Notes: generated from the sequence alone by a model not told the origin. 64,000 nt of DNA from Paenibacillus crassostreae (GCF_001857945.1 NZ_CP017770.1:1302001-1366000); one strand, 5' to 3'; positions 1 through 10,228 are shown, counted from the first letter of the stretch. Translations and numbers: made by a program.

Positions 1-719
1 AAAATGATCATTTTTTCAGCCGTAACCTGCTCTTTATACTGATACAGTAGAAAAGCAAGCCTATGAAGTGCAACTGTTGTTTTCCCGCTTCCAGCAACCC
101 CTTGAATAATCAATGCTGTGTTCTTCGCTGCACGAATGATCTGATCCTGTTCAGCTTGTATCGTTGATACGATATCACGCAGACGATTATCTTTGTTCTC
201 TCCAAGACGATAGACAAGGAATTCATCCGACACAGCAGGTTGCTCACTCTCGCGATTATATGTATCAGCAACTCTCTCAAGAATCTGTTTACGAATAACT
301 ACATTTCGTTTCAGAAACACAAGTCCCTCGATTAAACCTTCAGGCGCCTCGTAGGTAGTAGATTCTTCACCACCAGTGAACGAATAGAATAGGCTAGCAA
401 CAGGCGCTCGCCAATCAATAACAAGTGGTTGCTCTGCTACAACTTCTCGATCCACACCTATTTTTCCAATGTACAAAGGTTTTCTTTCTTGATCTTGTTT
501 ACCTTGGAAGTCCAATCTGCCAAAATAGGGCTCCTGCAAGCTTTTAGCTAGTGCAATACGTTTCTCTTCCCTAGACGCCTCAAGAATTTGCTCTGTGAAA
601 TCATGCCCTGTGTAGACATCGATACCCTGTAGTCTTTCTAGTTGACGATCTATTTCTGATATCGCTTCATTCAGCCTTTTCTCTTCCTCTTGATAGGCAC
701 TTTGAAAATCTTCTCCCAA
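1..719 (-). CDS. helD: HelD-type UvrD-like helicase, N-terminal part (runs off window)
   Basis: N-terminal 239 residues of a superfamily 1 ATPase of the HelD family, which in Bacillus binds and recycles stalled RNA polymerase. Visible are a charged N-terminal coiled-coil stretch (about residues 5-60), a conserved IDWRAPVASLFYSF segment (101-114) typical of HelD, and Walker A GVAGSGKT (207-214). The reading frame is open to the left edge, so most of the motor and the C-terminus lie outside. I chose the TTG at 719 because AGGAGGT (734-728) sits 8 nt upstream and the frame is closed by TAA at 728-726. The family call is firm. A UvrD/PcrA paralogue is less likely because of the long N-terminal extension. 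Confidence 0.85.
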   Translation of the reverse strand, partial: MGEDFQSAYQEEEKRLNEAISEIDRQLERLQGIDVYTGHDFTEQILEASREEKRIALAKSLQEPYFGRLDFQGKQDQERKPLYIGKIGVDREVVAEQPLVIDWRAPVASLFYSFTGGEESTTYEAPEGLIEGLVFLKRNVVIRKQILERVADTYNRESEQPAVSDEFLVYRLGENKDNRLRDIVSTIQAEQDQIIRAAKNTALIIQGVAGSGKTTVALHRLAFLLYQYKEQVTAEKMII

Positions 720-846
720 TTTCAGTTACCTCCTAAAAGTTTTATGGAGCAATACTAACAGTACTTTCTACGCAACAAAAGAAGCTAAGTATAACATACC
801 AGTAATACAGAAACCACTGTCCAAATGTAGCTCATAAATTCTCTTT

Positions 847-2145
847 TTACATAAGTGCATTTATAACAAAATTCGCTATAAATAGCACAGCAATCCCGTA
901 TAATACGGGTGATACTTCTCTACCTTTATTCTGCGCAAGCTTAACAATGGGATAGGCAATGAAACCAAAAGCCATTCCATCAACAATACTATAAGTAAAC
1001 GGGATCATTACCATGATCAAGAAAGCAGGAAAAGTCTCAGTAAGATCAGAAAAATTCATTTCTTTTACATTCTGTACCATCAGTCCACCAATAATAATAA
1101 GAATAGGTGCAATCGCGCTATCTGGGATCCATGTTAATAGTGGGATAAAGAAAAAGGTAGCACCAAACAAAATAGCAGACACGAGAGAGGCTAATCCTGT
1201 TCGCCCACCTGCTGCAATTCCAGCAGTAGATTCAGCCGCTGCCACCACCGGACTTGATCCAAATATACCAGCAAATATATTGGTTAATGCTAAGGCACGA
1301 AGAGCACCCTTAAAGTTCTGTGGTCGACCGATAATTGTAGTCTGAGAAGCAACAAGTCCGATATTCTCAAATACAACAATTAGAAGCAAAAGAAAAACCG
1401 CAATCCAGAATACTAAGCTTGCAATATTACCCCAGGATAACGTTGCAAAAACATCACCATATTCTTGAAATGTACCGCCTGACTTCGCTCGCGTAGTCGT
1501 TGATCCTGCTCCAAGGAGATAGGCAAGTCCCGTTCCAGTGAGCATGGTGATCAACAACCCACCTTGAACTCCCCTTACAAAAAGAACCATCCCAAGCAGA
1601 AGTGTCACACAAGAGACGATAACAGAAGGATCAGTGAAGTGACCAATAGCCACAAATGTCGTCTGGTGAGCAATGACTATTCCACTCTTCTGCAGTCCTA
1701 TAAATGTCAAAAATAAACCAATCCCAACCGTTATCCCATGTTGAAGATTTGCTGGGATCGCATCACTAATGGTTCGATATAATGATGTAAATGCGACGAT
1801 CGCAAATAATATACCTGTAACCGTTACTACTGCCAGTGCCTCCTGCCACGAAAGCTTCAACGAATGAACCAAAGTATAGGTGAAAAATGCATTAATTCCC
1901 ATGCCAGGAACGACAATGATAGGTGACTTCCCACCAAAAGCCATCAGTAGACAGCCCGTTATGGATGTCAATATAGTACCAACCATAGCAGCCTTCAAAG
2001 GCATCCCTGCATCATGAAGTATCGTTGCATTCACCATCACAATATATACTACGGAGAAGTAGGATACCATGCCGGCAATCCATTCTCTCTTCCAATTATC
2101 ATCTGAGGTAAGGCCCAAACTCCTATGCCAAAAGCTCGCTTTCAT
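847..2145 (-). CDS. AzgA-family purine (guanine/hypoxanthine) permease
   Basis: Polytopic membrane protein of 432 residues in the NCS2/AzgA family, which includes PbuG and PbuO of Bacillus and imports guanine, hypoxanthine or adenine by proton symport. It shows the family's N-terminal block (residues about 18-60), the VPGMGINAFF segment and many hydrophobic helices. The start is set at ATG 2145 because AGGGGAG lies 5 nt upstream; an in-frame ATG at 2181 has no such site. Only about 125 bp separate it from tcdA, and that space is largely a terminator. I see no purine riboswitch there. Substrate choice within the family cannot be read from the sequence. Confidence 0.88.
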   Translation of the reverse strand: MKASFWHRSLGLTSDDNWKREWIAGMVSYFSVVYIVMVNATILHDAGMPLKAAMVGTILTSITGCLLMAFGGKSPIIVVPGMGINAFFTYTLVHSLKLSWQEALAVVTVTGILFAIVAFTSLYRTISDAIPANLQHGITVGIGLFLTFIGLQKSGIVIAHQTTFVAIGHFTDPSVIVSCVTLLLGMVLFVRGVQGGLLITMLTGTGLAYLLGAGSTTTRAKSGGTFQEYGDVFATLSWGNIASLVFWIAVFLLLLIVVFENIGLVASQTTIIGRPQNFKGALRALALTNIFAGIFGSSPVVAAAESTAGIAAGGRTGLASLVSAILFGATFFFIPLLTWIPDSAIAPILIIIGGLMVQNVKEMNFSDLTETFPAFLIMVMIPFTYSIVDGMAFGFIAYPIVKLAQNKGREVSPVLYGIAVLFIANFVINALM

Positions 2146-2206
2146 ATACACTCCCCTATTCTTAAAACTATATTGCATCATTACTCATTCTGTATTCCAA
2201 CACCAC

Positions 2207-2239
2207 AAAAATGACGTGATGCCGAAATCGGCAACCACG
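2207..2239 (-). terminator. Terminator after tcdA
   Basis: On the minus strand a stem CGTG..TGCCG/CGGCA.CACG with a four-base loop is followed by a run of T. It lies downstream of tcdA and closes the hisS-aspS-tcdA unit before the purine permease. Confidence 0.75.
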
Positions 2240-2269
2240 CCAAGCTGTTCACTTATTAATATATCATCT

Positions 2270-3025
2270 TCAAGTATTTATTCCTTTATTCGCAAGAAGA
2301 TCACGCATCGCTACACTAGACATAATTAGTCCTACAACTGGAGGTACAAAAGAATTACTTGCTGGAGGTTGTTTAGCTTTACGTCTTTCAGGAGCATTCT
2401 CCGGCACAATTTTCTGAGTAATGTCTTCAAGTGGCTTCATGGGTGTCTCCGTGGAGAAAACAACCTTCACACCTTTCTTAATACCATCCTTGCGTAATGT
2501 GGTGCGAATTATTCTTGCAATAGGATCCACCGTTGTCTTCGATATATCTGCTACTTGAAATCGTGTTGGATCCATCTTATTCGCAGCACCCATACTTGAG
2601 ATCATCGGAATCTTTCGCTTGAGGCATTCTTTTATAATATGAATTTTATAAACGATAGTGTCAGACGCATCTATAATATAATCCAAGTCATATTTGAATA
2701 ATTCTTCATATGTTTCATCCGTATAAAACATATTGAGTGCGATCGCTTCACATTCCGGATTTATCAATTTTACCCGTTCAACCATCAATTCCGTCTTCTG
2801 CTGACCAACGGTCGTGAGTAGTGCATGGATTTGGCGGTTAATATTCGTAATGTCTACAACATCTTTATCTATCAGAATAATCCGTCCAACACCCGAACGA
2901 GCTAAGGCTTCCACTGCAATGGATCCAACGCCTCCGATGCCTAGAACAGCTACCGTGCTATTCTTCATCACTTCAAGTCCTTCAGTTCCAATCGCGAGTT
3001 CAGTACGTGAGAATTGATGCAACAT
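2270..3025 (-). CDS. tcdA: tRNA threonylcarbamoyladenosine dehydratase
   Basis: E1-like (ThiF/MoeB fold) ATP-dependent enzyme that cyclises t6A37 of ANN-decoding tRNAs to ct6A. The Rossmann ATP-binding loop GIGGVGS, the DKDVVDITNINRQ segment and the conserved SSMGAANKMDPTRF stretch identify the TcdA/CsdL group rather than ThiF or MoeB. The product is 251 residues. The ATG at 3025 is preferred over the upstream in-frame ATG (3061) because AAAGGAGGC is 9 nt before it. It lies 19 bp behind aspS and is the last gene of the T-box controlled unit, so tRNA charging and tRNA modification are expressed together. Confidence 0.93.
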   Translation of the reverse strand: MLHQFSRTELAIGTEGLEVMKNSTVAVLGIGGVGSIAVEALARSGVGRIILIDKDVVDITNINRQIHALLTTVGQQKTELMVERVKLINPECEAIALNMFYTDETYEELFKYDLDYIIDASDTIVYKIHIIKECLKRKIPMISSMGAANKMDPTRFQVADISKTTVDPIARIIRTTLRKDGIKKGVKVVFSTETPMKPLEDITQKIVPENAPERRKAKQPPASNSFVPPVVGLIMSSVAMRDLLANKGINT

Positions 3026-3044
3026 TGATTCGTTGCCTCCTTTA

Positions 3045-4823
3045 CTATTTCTTGTCATCACCCGGTTTTTTTGCGAGCTTAATATGAAGTTGTTCTAACT
3101 GTACATTTTCTACAGGAGATGGAGCATCCATTAATAGATCTGTTGCACTTGCTGTTTTTGGAAATGCAATCGTCTCACGAAGATTAGTACGTCCCGTTAG
3201 AAGCATTACAAGTCGATCGAATCCAAAGGCAATTCCGCCATGTGGAGGAGTTCCATATTCAAATGCATCCATAAGGTATCCAAATTTATCATTAGCCTCT
3301 TCCGGTGAAAGAGCGAGTGCGTTAAACATTTTTTCCTGGATGTCACGTTTAAATATCCGCATGGATCCCCCACCAACTTCATAGCCATTTAAGACAATAT
3401 CGTAGGCTTCTGCACGCATCTTAAGAGGATCAGTGTCGAATAAATGTAAATCTTCATCCTTCGGACGAGTGAACGGATGATGTTCTGCAATATAACGTTT
3501 TTGATCTTCATCATAGCTCAAGAGAGGGAAATCTAATACCCATACAAATTTGAATTCCTTATCATCAATCAGTCCTAATTGACGACCAATTTTCAGACGT
3601 AATGCACCAAGCACATCTGCAACAATCTTTGTATTGTCAGCTGAGAATAACAAGAGGTCTCCCTCTTCCGCCCCAGTACGTACTTTTATAGCTTCAATTT
3701 CTTCTTCTGATAAGAACTTCACGATAGGCCCTTTGAATTCGCCTTCTTTGACTTGAACCCAAGCCAAGCCCTTAGCGCCATAACGTCCAGCGAATGTTCC
3801 TAGCTCATCAATATCTTTACGGCTCCAAGTTCCGCATCCTTTAGCATTAAGACACTTCACTTGTCCACCTTTTTCAATAACCGAAGCAAACACCTTGGCA
3901 CCACTATTAGCTACGATATCACTTAATTCCACAAGTTCTAAACCAAAACGTAAATCAGGCTTATCAGACCCATACTTACTCATAGCCTCAGCATGACTGA
4001 TGCGTTGGAAAGGTAAAGGTATTTCTACACCAATGGTTTCTTTGAAAAGTCGTACCATCAATTGTTCCATCATATTTAGAAGTGTATCCCGATCTATGAA
4101 TGAAGTTTCAATGTCGACTTGTGTAAATTCTGGTTGACGATCTGAACGAAGATCTTCATCACGGAAACAACGAGCGATTTGATAATACCGTTCAATACCA
4201 CCCACCATCAGTAACTGCTTATAGATTTGTGGAGATTGTGGTAATGCGAAGAACTCTCCTGCATGTACACGACTTGGTACTAAGTAGTCTCGTGCACCTT
4301 CTGGTGAACTCTTAGTCAAAATAGGTGTTTCCACATCGATGAAACCTTCTTCATCTAAGAAGTCACGGAATATTTTGGCAGCCTTCGAACGCAACATAAG
4401 TGTTTTTTGCATTTCAGGTCTACGTAGATCCAAGTAGCGATACTTCAGACGTAAAGATTCATCTACTTCAACGCCATCTTCAATGAAGAATGGAGGTGTC
4501 TTTGATCCATTTAGGACATCTATTTCAGTAATATGAACTTCAATTTTCCCTGTTGGAAGGTTATCGTTCACAGTCTCTGCATCACGTTCTACAACCTTAC
4601 CTGTAACAGATAATACATATTCGCTACGTACTTTATCAGCAATAGCTAGTGCATTACCGGAGTAAGCAGGGTTAAATACGATCTGTACGATCCCGCTACG
4701 ATCACGGAAATCAATGAACATAACGCCTCCAAGGTCGCGGCGAGTCTGTACCCAACCATTCAGTGTGACAGTGTCTCCAATGTTCTCTGACGTTAATTTA
4801 CCACATTGATGTGTTCTACTCAT
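3045..4823 (-). CDS. aspS: Aspartyl-tRNA synthetase
   Basis: Class IIb synthetase of 592 residues, the usual bacterial AspRS length. An N-terminal OB-fold anticodon-binding domain (about 1-105) is followed by the class II core with motif 2 [16 protein letters not shown], a bacterial GAD insertion in the middle, and motif 3 GIAFGFDRL near residue 540. It charges tRNA-Asp, and bacteria without AsnRS also use such enzymes on tRNA-Asn. It is the second gene after hisS (42 bp gap) with no terminator between, so both share the T-box leader. Confidence 0.97.
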   Translation of the reverse strand: MSRTHQCGKLTSENIGDTVTLNGWVQTRRDLGGVMFIDFRDRSGIVQIVFNPAYSGNALAIADKVRSEYVLSVTGKVVERDAETVNDNLPTGKIEVHITEIDVLNGSKTPPFFIEDGVEVDESLRLKYRYLDLRRPEMQKTLMLRSKAAKIFRDFLDEEGFIDVETPILTKSSPEGARDYLVPSRVHAGEFFALPQSPQIYKQLLMVGGIERYYQIARCFRDEDLRSDRQPEFTQVDIETSFIDRDTLLNMMEQLMVRLFKETIGVEIPLPFQRISHAEAMSKYGSDKPDLRFGLELVELSDIVANSGAKVFASVIEKGGQVKCLNAKGCGTWSRKDIDELGTFAGRYGAKGLAWVQVKEGEFKGPIVKFLSEEEIEAIKVRTGAEEGDLLLFSADNTKIVADVLGALRLKIGRQLGLIDDKEFKFVWVLDFPLLSYDEDQKRYIAEHHPFTRPKDEDLHLFDTDPLKMRAEAYDIVLNGYEVGGGSMRIFKRDIQEKMFNALALSPEEANDKFGYLMDAFEYGTPPHGGIAFGFDRLVMLLTGRTNLRETIAFPKTASATDLLMDAPSPVENVQLEQLHIKLAKKPGDDKK

Positions 4824-4865
4824 TCATCATCATTCCCCTTATATATAATTAGCCAATATGGCAAT

Positions 4866-6110
4866 TCAACCTAGTTTTAGATGCATTTCATCCAATTTCA
4901 CTGTAAGCTGCTCACCAGTCTCCATTGATTTTAGTGCTATTTCACCGCGCTCGAGCTCATCATCACCAAGAATAGCTGTAAAGCGAGCTTTTAATCGATC
5001 CGATGATTTCATTTGTGCTTTCATCTTCCGACCCAAGTAATCTCGTTCCGCCGAGAATCCCATTTGGCGAAGTTTGAATAACTGTTTAGTAATTTCCTTA
5101 TCGGCTTCTTCACCTAAACTAACAAAATACACATCTAATGGTTTTAGAACATTAAGTTCTACCTGTTGCTTCTCAAGGATCAGCACAATTCGTTCTAGAC
5201 CAAGTCCAACACCAATTCCTGGTTGATCAGGACCACCTATACCACTAACAAGTCCGTTATAACGTCCTCCACCGCCAATAGTATCAATAGCACCAATACC
5301 CTCAGCCTTGAATTCAAAAGCGGTATGTGTATAATAATCCAGTCCACGAACGAGTCGAGCATTAACGACATAATCCACTTCCATGGCATCTAAATGCTGT
5401 TTCACCTTCGCAAAATGCGTACTGCATTCCTCATCTAAACTATCTAGTATCGAAGGAGCATCATGAAATTTATCTTGATCCACCTTACAATCGAGAACAC
5501 GCATTGGATTACGATCAATCCGTGATTGACAGTCTTTACATAACTTGTCTTTCATCGGATTTAAGTAGACTAGAAGTGTTTCACGATAAGCTGTACGAGT
5601 CTCAGGTGTACCTACAGAGTTAACTTCTACCTTCACACCCTGAATTCCTAATTCTTTGCAGAATTGATAACCTAGAGAGATAACTTCTGCATCAATTGCT
5701 GGATCCGTTGCCCCGAAAGCTTCAATCCCGAACTGATGAAATTGACGATATCGTCCTGCTTGTGGTCGTTCATAACGAAACATAGGTCCGATATAATACA
5801 ACTTGCTTACATCGGGTTCACCATACAACTTATTCTCCACATACGCTCTGACTACGCCTGCAGTTCCTTCAGGACGCAATGTCATACTACGGTCACCTTT
5901 ATCGTTGAATGTATACATTTCCTTCTCTACGATATCTGTTGTATCCCCAACACCACGTACAAATAAGTCTGTCTGTTCAAAAAGCGGCGTGCGAATCTCA
6001 CGATAATTAAAGCGTTGGCACAAATCTCGCGCTTTCTGTTCGACATATTGCCACTTTTCTACCGCACCTGGCAATAAATCTTGTGTTCCTGTCGGTTTTT
6101 GAAAAGCCAT
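4866..6110 (-). CDS. hisS: Histidyl-tRNA synthetase
   Basis: Class II synthetase of 414 residues. Motif 2 ([18 protein letters not shown]), the histidine-specific [17 protein letters not shown] block and motif 3 [12 protein letters not shown] are present, followed by the C-terminal anticodon-binding domain. The ATG at 6110 has GGAGG 8 nt upstream; the longer in-frame start at 6131 would place the ribosome site inside the gene. It is the first gene of hisS-aspS-tcdA and is preceded by a T-box leader, so its transcription depends on the charging state of a tRNA. Confidence 0.97.
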   Translation of the reverse strand: MAFQKPTGTQDLLPGAVEKWQYVEQKARDLCQRFNYREIRTPLFEQTDLFVRGVGDTTDIVEKEMYTFNDKGDRSMTLRPEGTAGVVRAYVENKLYGEPDVSKLYYIGPMFRYERPQAGRYRQFHQFGIEAFGATDPAIDAEVISLGYQFCKELGIQGVKVEVNSVGTPETRTAYRETLLVYLNPMKDKLCKDCQSRIDRNPMRVLDCKVDQDKFHDAPSILDSLDEECSTHFAKVKQHLDAMEVDYVVNARLVRGLDYYTHTAFEFKAEGIGAIDTIGGGGRYNGLVSGIGGPDQPGIGVGLGLERIVLILEKQQVELNVLKPLDVYFVSLGEEADKEITKQLFKLRQMGFSAERDYLGRKMKAQMKSSDRLKARFTAILGDDELERGEIALKSMETGEQLTVKLDEMHLKLG

Positions 6111-6151
6111 TGCAACTACCTCCATATACATAATTAACCAATTTATAAAAC

Positions 6152-6491
6152 AAAAAATCTCCCGCCCTGTTCATAAAGAACCAGGGACGAGAGATTATCA
6201 TTCACATAATCACCCGTGGTACCACCCACATTTTCAGATATTAATGCTATTTCAGGATCTACTTCAGATCTTGGTTAGCTATCTGCTCATACGATTAACG
6301 CCCGTTCAGCGCAGTATGGCTACCTCAAAATTACGAATGGTCTATATCGACACTTTCGTTTGCTTCGCCAACTGTTCTCGAGGAAGTCATTCATCCAGTC
6401 ATCAAGAGAATCCTTACAGCCAAGGGATTCTTCTCTGTTCTTGTGGGGCTTGGATTACTTAATCCCGTCATTGAATCAATTTTCAACTATT
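6152..6491 (-). promoter_or_regulatory. T-box leader of hisS-aspS
   Basis: The conserved T-box core GGGTGGTACCACGGG reads on the minus strand at 6227-6213. It is followed by a strong terminator (arms about 6196-6180 and 6171-6157, then a T run at 6156-6152) ending 42 nt before the hisS start. Upstream the leader shows stem I elements, AGTA and GAA, flanking a probable specifier loop. The triplet after the GAA is compatible with GAC (Asp, 6388-6386). I cannot fold it exactly, so an Asp rather than His specifier is an inference. Confidence 0.9.
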
Positions 6492-6497
6492 TTTTGA

Positions 6498-6525
6498 TTG
6501 TAATGAACTAGCGCGCTAAAGTCAA
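6498..6525 (-). promoter_or_regulatory. Sigma-A promoter of hisS operon
   Basis: TTGACT (6525-6520) and TACAAT (6503-6498) are separated by exactly 17 nt on the minus strand, directly before the T-box leader. Confidence 0.85.
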
Positions 6526-6548
6526 TAGCTGACATCTTTTTACGACAG

Positions 6549-6577
6549 AAAAAAACCTACAATCGATATTGTAGGTT
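6549..6577 (-). terminator. Terminator of the 149-residue protein gene
   Basis: Perfect 10-bp stem AACCTACAAT/ATTGTAGGTT with an ATCG loop, followed on the minus strand by a run of T. Confidence 0.8.
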
Positions 6578-6660
6578 CAAAATTATATTTTAAAAGGGGG
6601 TCATGGGTTTATTATAGTCAGACTATGTTAAGAGAACATGAATAGTGTATTACAGTAATG

Positions 6661-7110
6661 TTACGTTTTTGGAAGCGCTTCAATATGAGCGCCATTTTGA
6701 CGTAGTTTTTGAATGATTTCATCATAATGTTCGTCTTCAACCTTGGCGACTAGTACATATTTAAGATTATCGTAATCATTGGTATCTACATCACCTGCAT
6801 CCGTTAAGTCTCCAGTCTTATTTATATTAGACTCCGATTCCACGTCTGATCTATCATCAATGTCATCCATTATTGGAACAATATTATTTCCCGCGATTCC
6901 ACCCGTACCTGGCACACCCAATGAGCCTGCTGTATTTATATTACCAGAAGGATTAAATGCTACTAAAGGTAATTGGAGATTACGGTTACGTCCAATCGTA
7001 GTTTCTAGTCTACTTACTTCTAAATTTTCTGTTTTATAGCCGATAAGACTTGTTTTTGCACCTTCTGCCTGATCTTCTGTTTGAAAATAAGCTTGGATTT
7101 GTTCTGACAT
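6661..7110 (-). CDS. Uncharacterised acidic protein, possible stress protein
   Basis: Protein of 149 residues that I do not recognise to a named family. Residues 1-40 (IQAYFQTEDQAEGAKTSL..) and 115-149 (KYVLVAKVEDEHYDEIIQKL) look like two halves of a small alpha/beta domain. They are separated by a Gly/Asn-rich and then Asp/Glu-rich linker (about 50-112). This split layout recalls short general-stress proteins such as YflT/GSP17M, but that is inference. The ATG at 7110 has AAAGGAGG 7 nt upstream. It is monocistronic with its own terminator, and a possible sigma-B-like promoter lies upstream. Confidence 0.75.
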   Translation of the reverse strand: MSEQIQAYFQTEDQAEGAKTSLIGYKTENLEVSRLETTIGRNRNLQLPLVAFNPSGNINTAGSLGVPGTGGIAGNNIVPIMDDIDDRSDVESESNINKTGDLTDAGDVDTNDYDNLKYVLVAKVEDEHYDEIIQKLRQNGAHIEALPKT

Positions 7111-7166
7111 GGGAAATCCTCCTTTTGTATGCAAATCATAACTCGCGCTATAAGCACTGCTTGTTA

Positions 7167-7192
7167 TTACCCAAACACCCTTCTTTTATAAC
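7167..7192 (-). promoter_or_regulatory. Possible sigma-B-like promoter
   Basis: GTTATA (7192-7187), 14 nt, GGGTAA (7172-7167) resembles the sigma-B pattern GTTTAA-N12-14-GGGTAT. A sigma-A alternative with TATACT just upstream (7198-7193) is equally possible. Confidence 0.3.
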
Positions 7193-7221
7193 AGTATAAT
7201 CCCTCACATAATCTTACATTC

Positions 7222-7247
7222 AAAAAAGACAACCCATAATGGTTGTC
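7222..7247 (-). terminator. Terminator of small ORF 7279-7446
   Basis: GACAACC/GGTTGTC stem with a six-base loop and a T run on the minus strand, 30 nt after the stop codon of the 55-residue ORF. Confidence 0.75.
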
Positions 7248-7278
7248 CATTTCCATGTTTAACATTTAATTTATCCAT

Positions 7279-7446
7279 CTAGTGTCTAGGAATGTGATTT
7301 CTCCAATGCTCTTTGGGATTAACCATCCCGAGTGGAGTTGACATCAGGTTCGCAGAACGTTCATCACTCTGCATTATCTCCCTCAGATGGCCGATTGTGA
7401 GTACAGAATATGCTTGAAATGAAGATTGTTTAGGGGATTGGCGCAT
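7279..7446 (-). CDS. Small uncharacterised protein, 55 residues
   Basis: Short ORF starting MRQSPKQSSFQAY and ending EHWRNHIPRH, preceded by AAAGGAG with about 10 nt spacing to the ATG at 7446 and followed by a clear terminator. These flanks support a real gene. A second in-frame ATG at 7455 is too close to the ribosome site. It has no membrane segment, no cysteine, and several His/Arg residues at the C-terminus. I know no family for it. It lies between dtd and the 149-residue protein on the same strand. Confidence 0.6.
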   Translation of the reverse strand: MRQSPKQSSFQAYSVLTIGHLREIMQSDERSANLMSTPLGMVNPKEHWRNHIPRH

Positions 7447-7517
7447 GTTGTACATACTCCTTTGTAGATGAGAATGAACTTAATCTCTTTCCTCATCATC
7501 CCCGCTGGAGGCATAAT

Positions 7518-7967
7518 CTATGCGTCTGCCCTGCTATCAATAATCAAAGTTACTGGTCCCCAATTCGTAAAGGAAACATCCATCATCTCGCCAAATCTTC
7601 CAGTTTCAACTTGAATCCCTTTTGACTCAAGTTCGTGGTTAAAAAAATCATAAAGTCCTTCAGCTATATCTGGTTTGGCTGCAGCCATAAAATTTGGTCT
7701 CTTACCTTTACGACAATCGCTATATAATGTGAACTGAGATACTGATAATATTGCTCCACCCGTATCTTTAACGCTAAAATTCATTTTGCCATGTTCGTCT
7801 TCAAAAATACGTAGACCCACGACCTTCTCTGCTAAATACTTAGCGTCCTTCTCAGTGTCTTCATGAGTAACACCCACTAGAACCATAAGACCTTGGCTAA
7901 TCTCACCCACAATATTTCCATCCACTGCAACAGAAGCCTTTTTGCAACGCTGGATAACGACTTTCAT
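7518..7967 (-). CDS. dtd: D-aminoacyl-tRNA deacylase
   Basis: DTD family enzyme of 149 residues that hydrolyses D-aminoacyl-tRNA (and Gly-tRNA-Ala) to recycle tRNA. Both signature motifs are intact: SVSQFT near residue 78 and the C-terminal NWGPVT near residue 137, which form the chiral proofreading site across the dimer. It lies 47 bp behind relA, the standard Firmicutes order relA-dtd, and is probably co-transcribed with it. Confidence 0.96.
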   Translation of the reverse strand: MKVVIQRCKKASVAVDGNIVGEISQGLMVLVGVTHEDTEKDAKYLAEKVVGLRIFEDEHGKMNFSVKDTGGAILSVSQFTLYSDCRKGKRPNFMAAAKPDIAEGLYDFFNHELESKGIQVETGRFGEMMDVSFTNWGPVTLIIDSRADA

Positions 7968-8014
7968 AAGATCTTACTCTCTCCTTTTATCAAACATTCA
8001 ACCCTATCCAACGA

Positions 8015-10195
8015 TTATTGGATAATTCGGTTTACTGTATATATATCCTTCACCCTTTTAATTCGCTCAACGACTGAATGAAGATGGTCCGTATTACGTA
8101 TAAGAATTGTCATATGCATCTGTGCCATTTTATTCTTATCCGATCGACCTGTTACAGCTGAAATGTTGGTCTTTGTTTCAGAGACTGCCTGAAGCACTTC
8201 ATTCAATAGACCATTACGATCATGACCGGTAATCTCAATATCCACACTATAATTGGCTTCAATTTGGCCTTCCCATTCCACCTCGATCACGCGTGCTGCT
8301 TCCTCACCATCGATATCATTAGGTATATTAGGGCAATCCGTGCGGTGAATAGACACACCTCTACCGCGTGTGACATACCCAATGATCTCATCCCCTGGTA
8401 CAGGGTTACAGCATCTTGCGAACCGTATCAGTAAGTTGTCAATCCCTTTTACACGCACACCATTTGTAGGACGATTTCTTTTATCTACAGTAGCAGGCTT
8501 GATTTCCTTTTTCTCTGTAGTCAATTCGATCAGATTGGCTTCTTCTTGCTCTTTTCGCATCTTCTCTGTTAATCGGGAACATATTTGAGACGCGGTTATC
8601 CCACTATATCCAATAGCTGAGAGCATATCCTCTATATCGTTAAAAGCAAACTTTTTAGCTACTTCTATGAGTTTATCATCGGTCAACCAGTCTGAAGGTT
8701 CCAATCCGAGACGTTTAAGTTCACGTTCTATAGATTCGCGACCTTTCTCAACATTCTCTTCACGTCTTTCTTTCTTAAACCACTGTTTGATCTTACTCTT
8801 GGCATGAGAAGACTGAGCAATCTTGAGCCAATCTTGGCTAGGACCATAAGAATGCTTAGAAGTCATAATTTCGACAATATCTCCAGTTTTCAACCTGTGA
8901 TCTAAAGGTACAATCCGACCGTTAACTTTAGCACCTATAGTTCGATTTCCAACTTCAGTGTGGATACGATACGCATAATCTAATGGTACTGAACCTGATG
9001 GTAACTCGACAACTTCGCCTTTAGGTGTAAATACGAAGACAAGATCAGAGAAAAAATCCATTTTAAGTGACTCTACAAACTCAAATGCATCTTTAGCCTC
9101 GTGCTGTAGCTCAAGTATTTCACGAAAGAATGTCATCTTGTTGTCGAAATTGCCAACCACTGCTGTTCCTTCTTTATAAGCCCAGTGAGCTGCAATACCG
9201 AATTCAGCAGTCTTATGCATTTCTATCGTCCTAATTTGTACTTCGGTAGGTTCACCGTTAGGGCCAACTACAGTAGTGTGCAACGATTGATACATATTAG
9301 CCTTTGGCATTGCTATATAGTCTTTAAATCGTCCAGGCATTGGTTTCCACAAGGTGTGAATGATACCTAATGTGGCATAACAATCTTTAATATTGTCCAC
9401 AATAATACGAATTGCAAGTAAGTCGTATATTTCATTGAATTGCTTATTTTTCGTAGTCATTTTGTTATAGACGCTGTAAATATGCTTAGGTCGACCTGAC
9501 AGGTCTCCATCGATACCCATCTCACTTAATTTTTCTTTTATCTTTTCGATCACATTCTCAATAAATTCTTCTCGTTCAGCACGTTTCTTGTGGATGAGAT
9601 TCGCAATGCGATAATACTGTTGTGGATTTAAGTATCTTAGTGAAAGATCTTCCATCTCACCTTTAATTGCAGAAATACCAAGCCGATCAGCAATAGGGCA
9701 GAAGATTTCTAATGTTTCGTATGCAATTCGACGTTGACTTTCTTCTGATTGAAATTTCAAAGTCCTCATATTGTGCAAACGGTCAGCTAATTTAATGACA
9801 ATAACACGGATATCCTGAGCCATAGCAATAAACATTTTGCGGTAATTCTCATTCTGTTGCTCTTCTTTAGAACCAAACTTAATTCGCTCGAGCTTAGTAA
9901 GCCCGTCTACAAGCATTGCACAAGGTTCGCCAAATTTATCGTGTATTTCTACTAAAGACACCGTTGTATCTTCAACGACATCATGTAATAGAGCAGCAAT
10001 AATGGACAAAGTATCCATCTGCATATTCACGACAATTTCTGCAACCGCTAGCGGATGCAGAATATAAGGTTCGCCCGACTTACGTAATTGACCGTAGTGA
10101 GCTTGGTCCGCAAATTCATAGGCTTCACGAATGCGGTTTAGATCATTTTCTTTTATATAGGCTTCAGCCTTTTCAAGTAATCTTTCTATGCCCAT
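8015..10195 (-). CDS. relA: Bifunctional (p)ppGpp synthetase/hydrolase Rel
   Basis: Long RSH protein of 726 residues that makes and degrades (p)ppGpp in the stringent response. In order: HD hydrolase domain with ALLHDVVEDT (about 68-77), synthetase domain with GRPKHIYSVYNKM and the RFKD form of the substrate loop typical of bifunctional enzymes, TGS domain (about 385-445), a zinc-finger-like segment RFARCCNPVPGDEIIGY, and a C-terminal ACT domain. No ribosome binding site close to the ATG is obvious; GAAGGGA lies about 18 nt upstream. It has its own promoter and a hairpin in the 5' leader. Confidence 0.97.
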   Translation of the reverse strand: MGIERLLEKAEAYIKENDLNRIREAYEFADQAHYGQLRKSGEPYILHPLAVAEIVVNMQMDTLSIIAALLHDVVEDTTVSLVEIHDKFGEPCAMLVDGLTKLERIKFGSKEEQQNENYRKMFIAMAQDIRVIVIKLADRLHNMRTLKFQSEESQRRIAYETLEIFCPIADRLGISAIKGEMEDLSLRYLNPQQYYRIANLIHKKRAEREEFIENVIEKIKEKLSEMGIDGDLSGRPKHIYSVYNKMTTKNKQFNEIYDLLAIRIIVDNIKDCYATLGIIHTLWKPMPGRFKDYIAMPKANMYQSLHTTVVGPNGEPTEVQIRTIEMHKTAEFGIAAHWAYKEGTAVVGNFDNKMTFFREILELQHEAKDAFEFVESLKMDFFSDLVFVFTPKGEVVELPSGSVPLDYAYRIHTEVGNRTIGAKVNGRIVPLDHRLKTGDIVEIMTSKHSYGPSQDWLKIAQSSHAKSKIKQWFKKERREENVEKGRESIERELKRLGLEPSDWLTDDKLIEVAKKFAFNDIEDMLSAIGYSGITASQICSRLTEKMRKEQEEANLIELTTEKKEIKPATVDKRNRPTNGVRVKGIDNLLIRFARCCNPVPGDEIIGYVTRGRGVSIHRTDCPNIPNDIDGEEAARVIEVEWEGQIEANYSVDIEITGHDRNGLLNEVLQAVSETKTNISAVTGRSDKNKMAQMHMTILIRNTDHLHSVVERIKRVKDIYTVNRIIQ

Positions 10196-10228
10196 TCTCG
10201 TTCAATCCGTTTCCCTTCTATATAAAAT

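Noticed and set aside
2146..2269. Purine riboswitch expected before an AzgA permease
   Set aside because: The 125-bp gap is taken up by the tcdA terminator. The conserved loop-loop and junction bases of a purine aptamer are not seen.
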